This document shows, one piece after another, positions 58,797 through 64,000 of a stretch of 64,000 bases of DNA. Every line of letters begins with the position of its first letter. The stretch's first letter is position 1. The notes under the pieces were generated by a model. The model made no database searches. It was not told the DNA's origin and saw nothing but the letters and a program-made list of their open reading frames with translations. The stretch covers positions 28,384 through 92,383 of the forward strand of contig NZ_JADCSA010000014.1 in NCBI RefSeq assembly GCF_015070385.1. Reading direction: 5' to 3'. A program made the translations under genes and the position numbers. The stretch comes from Nocardioides malaquae. GTDB lineage: Bacteria > Actinomycetota > Actinomycetes > Propionibacteriales > Nocardioidaceae.

Positions 58797-61700
58797 TCAC
58801 CCCCGGCAGAGCCCGATGAACGCCCCCAACTCCTCGACTCCCTTGGCGCTGCGGGGCATGTAGGACGTCAGCGCGTGCGAACGGATGACAACCGCCTTCC
58901 ACTGGGCACGGGAGACGGCCACGTTGACCCGGTTGCGACTCAGCACGAAGCCCATCCCCCGCGGCACGTCGCCGTGGGACGAGGCGGTCATGGAGACCAA
59001 GGCGATGGGAGCTTCCTGACCTTGGAACTTGTCGACGGTGCCGACCCGGACGCCGGTGAGCCCGGCGGCGTCGAGGGCGGCGCGGATGAGCTGGACCTGG
59101 GCGTTGTAGGGCGCGACGACGAGGAAGTCGCCTGGCTCGAGTGGCCGCGGGGCGCGGCTGTCGTCGGGGTCGTGCCAGGTCCGGCCGAGGTGCGCCTGAA
59201 CCTGGGTGACGACCTCGTCGGCCTCGGCGGGCGACTCGGTGCGACACCCGGTGTGGGCGACATGGACGACCTCGAGGCCGGGCTCGGTGCCGTCGAGGCG
59301 GCGCTGGGGTGCGGTGGCGGAGACGTGCAGCCGGTTCTCGTAGGACAGCCGCGACACCTTGGTGGTCAGCGCGGGGTGCATCCTGAAGGTCTCACCCAGG
59401 AAGTAGCCGTACGCCTCATCGAGGGTCTCGCTGCCTTCCATCAACCAGCCGAGGGCGGAGGTGTCGACGGGTTCGGCGTGGCTGCCTTTGCTGACCTGCG
59501 GCAGCTGTTGTGGGTCACCGAGCAGCAGGAGCCGCTTCCCGGCGACGGAGGCGGCCAGCGTGGCGGCGAGGGAGAACTGCCCGGCTTCGTCGACGACGAT
59601 CAGGTCGAGGGTGTCGCGCGGGATGGTGGTGGGGTTGGCGAAGTCGAAGACGGTGCCGCCGACGACGCACCCGCCGGCCTGTTCCTCCAGCCACGGCGCG
59701 ACCTTCTGGAGCTCGGTCCAGGTGGCGGTGTTGCTCTTGGTCTTGGCCTTGCCGACAAGCCCGGGGTCGAGCCCGGCCTTCACCACTCCGGCCAGCATGT
59801 TTTCGACGACGGCGTGCGACTGGGCGACGACGCCGACCCGCCAGCCATGCTGTTTCACGAGCGTACGCACGACCCGGGACCCGCTGTAGGTCTTGCCGGT
59901 GCCGGGTGGCCCCTGGATGGCGACGTAGGAGTCGTCCATGGCGAGCAGGGCGCCGACGACGTCGTCGATCATGTGGCCGCTGCGGGGCAGGGCCGCGCCG
60001 GCGTGCGTACGTGGGGTGCGGCGGGCCAGCAGGTCGAGCACGGCGCGCTCCGGCAGCGAGGGGGCAGCGTCGGCGGCGGAGCAGACCTCCGTGATGGCGA
60101 CCTGGAGGTTGGTGCTTCGCGGCGGTGGTCCGGGCACGAGCGCGACGGGGTGGGCGGAGTGGACGGCGTCGGGCTTGCAGCTCTCGGTGATCGTGATGAC
60201 CCGCGGGTCGTCGGGGTCGCGAGTGATGTCCACGCCGCAGGCCGTGAAGGGCGCCCGCTCGGGTCCGAAGCCCTGGCTGGGGCCGGGCACGGCGTAGACG
60301 GCCTGCACCTGGTCGGCTTCCTTGCTGCCCGGAGACCAGTCGCCGACGACGCGCAGGACGCGGCGCGAGTTCGTCGCCCTCCCTTCGGGGACGGCCCACT
60401 CCTGGAGGACCTCGACGGCCTCGATGCAGAAGACGTCGCGGTGGCCGACCCATTCGTCGAGGGGGTGGGAGAGCCGCTCAAGGTGCTCCCACCAGTACTG
60501 CTTGTCCTCGCGGCGGTGGTAGTCCAGCGCGTTGGCGAGCATCGCGTAGGCCTGTTGCTCGGGCGTACGGTCCTTGCGGATCGTGGGGCCGGAGCGGGCC
60601 ATCAGGTGATCGAAGAGCGGGTCCTCCACCACCACGCCAGCGCTGGCCGACTCAGCGGGCGCGGTGGGCTCAGCATCTTCCGCTGCGCTGGGCGTGATCT
60701 GACCGCGGACGCCTGCCTCGGCGGCGCGCTCCAGCAGCCAGTCACGCAGTCGCAGGGTGGAGAGGCAGTCGTACTCGTTGTAGTCGGCGAGCGCGGCCTC
60801 GCGCTTGGCAGCCTTCTCGGGCTGGTCGCTGATCCAGTCGCGGTACTCGTGGTAGGCGAGCACGGAGGCAGCGCCGTCGCCGACGGCGTCCTCGTCGTCG
60901 GAGCGCAGCTCGTCGCCCATGTAGAGCGGTTCGAGCTTCTTGATGCTGTAGGAGGGTTGGGAGACGCGGATGGCGCCCTTGACGGTCGCGAAGAGGTCGA
61001 CGAACACGCCGGCACGCAGCAGGTCGTCGAGCTCGTCCTCCTTGACCTGGTAGCGCATGGCGAGGCGCTTGAGCGCGGTGGTCTCGTAGGGCGCGTAGTG
61101 GTAGACGTGCAGGTCGGGGTGGAGGGCGCGGCGTTCGTTGACGAGGTCGACGAACTGGGTGAACGCGTCGCGTTCCTGGGCGCGGGTGTGCGCCCAGATC
61201 GGCAGGTATTTCTCGTCGGTGTCGAGCACGCCCCACAGGTATTCAAGGCCGACGACGCGGGGGTCGCCCTCGTCGTACATCGGGTCACCCTCAAAGTCGA
61301 AGAAGAGGTCGCCCTGCGACGGGGCGGGCATCCGGGCGAGGGTGTCAGCGGCGTCGGGCTTGAGCTCGTAGGTGACGGGGGCGTCGTCACCGCCACTCAT
61401 CTGCTTCCACTGCAGGGCGGCCTGGGCACGGAGCCGTTCGAAGGTGGCGGGCGCGATCTGCTCAGGTCGAGTCGTGGCGGTGGCGAGGTCCTGGACGGTG
61501 CGGACCCCGACCTCGTGGAGGCGACGGCGGTGCTCGACGCTCAGTCCGGCAACGAGCAGCACGTCGTCGGTGTCGGTAATGGCGGCCTGACACTCGGCGC
61601 AACGGCCGCAGGCGACGTAGCGCTCGTCGCCCCACGCCACGGGCACTCCCCCGGACCGGTGGGTGCCGAGCAGGTGGCGCAACCGGTCGCGGCGTTCGTG

Positions 61701-62258
61701 GAACACCCCGCGCACGTCGTCGACGCGGAAGGTGACCCGTTCGCCGTTGCCGAGCAGCAGCGCGACCTCGGGGGCGAGCGGGACGCCCATGCGTTCGACC
61801 TGGTCGGCGTACGCCCCCAGTTGCACCAGCGCCTTCGGCTTGGCGGAGCGCGCGAGCTTGGCGTCTGCGACGAGCCAGCCGGCGTCCGTACGCTCCACGA
61901 AGTCGGCGTAGCCGAAGAACTCACCGTCGCTGAAGGCCGCCTGGTGGATGACGTCGGCGTCCCCCTCCAACGCAGCCAGCGTGGCCGCGTGGGCGGCCGC
62001 CAGCTTCGCCGCGGTGTAGGGCGGCTCCACGGGCGGCAGCGACACGACGTGTTGCTCGGCCCTGTAGGCGCTCAGCAGCCGCTCCTCGTGCACGTCACCG
62101 AGGGTCGCGATGTGGTCCATGAACGGATCGCCGGCGTCCTCGAGCGCCTCGACCCGGCCCAGCTTCTGGTCGAGGGTGCGCAGCAACCGGTATTCACACT
62201 CGGCTGCAGCGGTGAGGTCGGAGGCGCTCCAGTGGAGTGCGTCATCGATGAGGAACAC
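58797..62258 (-). CDS. TM0106-family RecB-like nuclease fused to superfamily 1 helicase
   Basis: An 1153-residue fusion. The N-terminal RecB/Cas4-like nuclease has GYADF (116-120), ADAK (131-134) and LGAY (147-150), and a Cas4/AddB-type iron-sulfur set: Cys21 plus Cys217, Cys220 and Cys223 (CGRCAEC). A middle RNase H-like domain has FFDFEGDP (near 327-334) and DYNEYDCLSTLRL. The C-terminal superfamily 1 helicase has GPPGTGKT near 786, DEAGQF near 889 and the final VAVSRAQW motif. The family is uncharacterised, with a role in DNA repair or defence suspected. GTG at 62258 is chosen for its N-terminus; CAGGA lies upstream. It is 82 nt from the zinc-ribbon gene. Confidence 0.88.
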   Translation of the reverse strand: MFLIDDALHWSASDLTAAAECEYRLLRTLDQKLGRVEALEDAGDPFMDHIATLGDVHEERLLSAYRAEQHVVSLPPVEPPYTAAKLAAAHAATLAALEGDADVIHQAAFSDGEFFGYADFVERTDAGWLVADAKLARSAKPKALVQLGAYADQVERMGVPLAPEVALLLGNGERVTFRVDDVRGVFHERRDRLRHLLGTHRSGGVPVAWGDERYVACGRCAECQAAITDTDDVLLVAGLSVEHRRRLHEVGVRTVQDLATATTRPEQIAPATFERLRAQAALQWKQMSGGDDAPVTYELKPDAADTLARMPAPSQGDLFFDFEGDPMYDEGDPRVVGLEYLWGVLDTDEKYLPIWAHTRAQERDAFTQFVDLVNERRALHPDLHVYHYAPYETTALKRLAMRYQVKEDELDDLLRAGVFVDLFATVKGAIRVSQPSYSIKKLEPLYMGDELRSDDEDAVGDGAASVLAYHEYRDWISDQPEKAAKREAALADYNEYDCLSTLRLRDWLLERAAEAGVRGQITPSAAEDAEPTAPAESASAGVVVEDPLFDHLMARSGPTIRKDRTPEQQAYAMLANALDYHRREDKQYWWEHLERLSHPLDEWVGHRDVFCIEAVEVLQEWAVPEGRATNSRRVLRVVGDWSPGSKEADQVQAVYAVPGPSQGFGPERAPFTACGVDITRDPDDPRVITITESCKPDAVHSAHPVALVPGPPPRSTNLQVAITEVCSAADAAPSLPERAVLDLLARRTPRTHAGAALPRSGHMIDDVVGALLAMDDSYVAIQGPPGTGKTYSGSRVVRTLVKQHGWRVGVVAQSHAVVENMLAGVVKAGLDPGLVGKAKTKSNTATWTELQKVAPWLEEQAGGCVVGGTVFDFANPTTIPRDTLDLIVVDEAGQFSLAATLAASVAGKRLLLLGDPQQLPQVSKGSHAEPVDTSALGWLMEGSETLDEAYGYFLGETFRMHPALTTKVSRLSYENRLHVSATAPQRRLDGTEPGLEVVHVAHTGCRTESPAEADEVVTQVQAHLGRTWHDPDDSRAPRPLEPGDFLVVAPYNAQVQLIRAALDAAGLTGVRVGTVDKFQGQEAPIALVSMTASSHGDVPRGMGFVLSRNRVNVAVSRAQWKAVVIRSHALTSYMPRSAKGVEELGAFIGLCRG

Positions 62259-62340
62259 GGGCGTCCTGCCTTCGTCGGTCGGGGCTGGTGGCAGCCTGTC
62301 AGAGGGCGGGGACCTTGGCCTCCGGTTCCTCTGTCGTCGG

Positions 62341-62529
62341 TTATGGATTCCAGCTGTACTCGCAGTTCTCGCAGTAGCGAGATCGGCTCTCCGGAGTGAC
62401 GACGCAGCCGACAAATTTCACCCACTCCGGCGTCGACTCCCCGGGCGGAAACACGGGCATGCCGAACACGAGGTGGTTGACCTGCCCACTGCCACACTCG
62501 GGGCAGACGCCCCGCTCTCGCTTCGTCAT
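62341..62529 (-). CDS. Small zinc-ribbon protein
   Basis: A 62-residue protein with two CxxC knuckles, Cys9-Cys12 (CPEC) and Cys53-Cys56 (CENC), framing an otherwise short beta region; a further Cys42 is free. It should bind one zinc. Its ATG overlaps the stop of the VWA gene by 4 nt (ATGA), so the pair is translationally coupled and the gene is real. The function is unknown; such ribbons often bridge proteins or nucleic acid. The C-terminal SWNP after the last knuckle is aromatic. Confidence 0.82.
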   Translation of the reverse strand: MTKRERGVCPECGSGQVNHLVFGMPVFPPGESTPEWVKFVGCVVTPESRSRYCENCEYSWNP

Positions 62530-63833
62530 GCGTCACCCTCTCCGTTGGCGAACGGGTCGGGGCGCACCGTGCGACCGCGCTTGCGGCTGCTGCGGTGGTA
62601 GGACTCCCGACTCATCTTCGAGATGTAGGCGGAGCCGACGACACCGGTGGTCTGGCTGTAGCCCTCCAGGTGGGAGACCTCGTCGATCTCGGCGCGGATC
62701 TCTGGCTTGAGCTCTTCCGGTGCCGCCTCCAAGGACGCCGTCAAACGCGCCTTGGTCTGCCCGATCAGGCGCTGGCCGGTCTCGAACTCGCCGCGCTCGA
62801 AGGCCTCGGAGGCCTGACGCTTCACGTCCTGGGCCTCCTGGAAGAGCACCTCGGAGTGGACGGTCGGGTGAGGCACACGGCCCGCTGCCTCGTCGCCGGG
62901 CACGACGTTGACAGTGATCGGCAGCGAGGCGACGTGCTCGATGAGGGCGGGCAGCTCGACGTGAGCCAGCTCCAGGGTGGCGATCTTCGCGAGCCCGAGC
63001 GCAGCCATGGCGGGCACCTTGAACTTCACCAGGACCTTGCGGGTCTCCTCCGCGTAGAGGTCACCGAGCTCGACCATGACCTGACCGTCACCGATCTGGG
63101 TCGCGGGCAGGTCGTTGTAGAGCCGGAGGAACTCCACCTGGGGCGCGAAGGTGATCGTCAGCGACAGCGCCTGCACCACCTTGTTGAGCAACCCGTCGAC
63201 CTCACCGGCGATGGCAGCCCCCGCCGCATCGGGGTTGTCGGCGAAGACGTGGTTGCCCGAACCGGAGCGAGCGATCCCCGCGAGCAGCGTCTCGTCGTAA
63301 CCACGGCCGTACCCGAGCGTGGAGGTGACGATCTTCTCGCCGTACGCCTTCGCCGTGATCGAGGCGAACTCATCGACCCCGCGGATGCCGGCGTTGACGT
63401 GGCCGTCGGAGATGACGAGCACGGTGCCGCCCGTGTCGCCTGCGACCCGGCGGATCTCGCGCAGTCCGCGCAGGTAGCCGGCCGACAGGTCGGTGGTCCC
63501 GCCGGCGTCGATGCCCTCGATGCGCTGGACGACGGCTTCCTTGTCCGTCAACGAACCGGCCGGCACGACGACCTGGGCGGAGTCGTCAAAGGTGACGAGG
63601 CCGAAGTTGTCCGTGGGCTCCAACCGTCGGACGAGCGCGATCAGCGCCTTCTTGGCCCCCTCCAGCGGGGCGCCCTGCATGGAGCCCGAGCGGTCGAGGA
63701 CGACCTGCAGGGAGGCCTGGGGGCGGGTGGCCGATGCCGGCGCGGGCGGCGCCACCACCTCGAGCAGGACAGCGACCTCGTCGGCGGCCTCGTGGGCGAC
63801 GACGTTGACGTCGAGCAGTGCGTTGATCTTCAT
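62526..63833 (-). CDS. VWA-domain protein
   Basis: A 435-residue cytosolic protein with a von Willebrand factor A domain (about 40-225). The MIDAS metal site is complete: Asp47-x-Ser49-x-Ser51 (DRSGS), a Thr-Asp-Leu-Ser segment (GTTDLSAGY, near 111-119) and SDGHVN (near 140-145). A beta region follows (225-320) and a helical C-terminus ends in a basic tail. There is no signal peptide, so a scaffold or regulatory role inside the cell is likely. Strong ribosome site AAAGGAG before the ATG. Coupled to the zinc-ribbon gene. Confidence 0.9.
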   Translation of the reverse strand: MKINALLDVNVVAHEAADEVAVLLEVVAPPAPASATRPQASLQVVLDRSGSMQGAPLEGAKKALIALVRRLEPTDNFGLVTFDDSAQVVVPAGSLTDKEAVVQRIEGIDAGGTTDLSAGYLRGLREIRRVAGDTGGTVLVISDGHVNAGIRGVDEFASITAKAYGEKIVTSTLGYGRGYDETLLAGIARSGSGNHVFADNPDAAGAAIAGEVDGLLNKVVQALSLTITFAPQVEFLRLYNDLPATQIGDGQVMVELGDLYAEETRKVLVKFKVPAMAALGLAKIATLELAHVELPALIEHVASLPITVNVVPGDEAAGRVPHPTVHSEVLFQEAQDVKRQASEAFERGEFETGQRLIGQTKARLTASLEAAPEELKPEIRAEIDEVSHLEGYSQTTGVVGSAYISKMSRESYHRSSRKRGRTVRPDPFANGEGDA

Positions 63834-63850
63834 GCGTGGCTCCTTTCAGA

Positions 63851-63946
63851 GCGGTTCTCACCGGTGCTGCCCAGGTCCCCCGAAAGACGCCGTCCAGCGA
63901 TGTGTTCATCCTTGCCGTGACCACCGACAGTAATGATGAGAACCGC
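63851..63946. promoter_or_regulatory. 10-bp inverted repeat pair upstream of the VWA gene
   Basis: GCGGTTCTCA at 63851-63860 and its exact reverse complement TGAGAACCGC at 63937-63946, 76 nt apart, in the VWA leader. The inner site is just upstream of the ribosome site. They may be paired operator sites or arms of a long RNA stem. The rest to the window end (64000) has a small ACCGCC-CGC-GGCGGT hairpin and no gene that I can see. Confidence 0.5.
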
Positions 63947-64000
63947 CCGCGGCGGTCGTGGCTCGTCTCATCCGACTGACGTCCTGCTGGACTGTCTTTC

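Noticed and set aside
58875-62399. 1174-codon plus-strand open frame opposite the nuclease/helicase
   Set aside because: Same shadow effect; the minus strand has nuclease, RNase H-like and helicase motifs in order.
51900-64000. Prophage or integrative element in the right third
   Set aside because: No integrase, terminase, capsid, portal, relaxase or tRNA attachment site is present, and composition is like the rest of the window.
1-64000. tRNA, rRNA or known riboswitch
   Set aside because: I saw no tRNA-like T-loop with matching acceptor stems, and no leader long enough with a recognisable riboswitch core; a covariance-model scan would be needed to be sure.

Overview
The window looks like a chromosomal segment of a high-GC actinobacterium, most likely a Nocardioidaceae (Nocardioides-like) species. 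The reasons are the very high GC content, frequent GTG starts, TANNNT promoters placed 6-8 nt from start codons, actinobacterial families (DUF3046, DUF4191, ClgR, RDD, LppX-like lipoprotein), a perfect-format GlnR box before glnA, and gene order shared with Mycobacterium and Streptomyces. There are no rRNA or tRNA genes, CRISPR array, prophage or complete insertion sequence that I can see.

Layout. 1-1.7 kb: an MFS exporter running off the left edge, DUF3046 and a DinB-like protein. 1.8-7.2 kb: a very large Lhr helicase overlapping a Nei/Fpg glycosylase (DNA repair). 7.2-17.2 kb, all minus strand: the conserved actinobacterial block ftsK, RodZ-like, rimO, pgsA, cinA-like, clgR, interrupted by a secreted subtilisin-type protease between pgsA and the cinA-like gene. 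17.3-24.7 kb: a BlaI/M56 pair divergent from a cytochrome bd operon (cydA, cydB, fused cydDC), with a TACTAC/GTAGTA operator in the shared promoter region. 24.7-31 kb: rnj, dapA, an F420-type monooxygenase, a DUF559/AbiEi-like gene bracketed by two copies of an 89-nt palindromic element, and selO. 31-35.8 kb: two minus-strand operons, thyA-folA-gntR-nudix and gcvT-hypothetical-GNAT-phzF.

35.8-49 kb: a central-metabolism block syntenic with Mycobacterium tuberculosis Rv2211c-Rv2220: gcvT, pepA, sucB, a TIGR01777 SDR, lipB, lipA, DUF4191, RDD, glnA. Lipoic acid synthesis (lipB, lipA) sits beside lipoyl-dependent enzymes (sucB, gcvT). An ABC exporter pair is inserted between lipB and lipA behind a perfect 11-bp hairpin. 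The lpd gene, often next to sucB in relatives, is absent.

49-64 kb is accessory in character: a TreT-like glycosyltransferase, a class-C beta-lactamase-fold serine hydrolase, an unrecognised 397-aa protein, a solo LuxR helix-turn-helix, two secreted proteins (RTX-repeat and Ig-like) with lysine-rich C-termini, and a minus-strand set made of a VWA protein, a zinc ribbon, a RecB-like nuclease/helicase with Cas4-type cysteines, and an unrecognised 605-aa protein (S1-like barrel, proline linker, coiled coil, RelE-like C-terminus). The two places I would look for something new are this last set and the palindromic element tied to the DUF559 gene.
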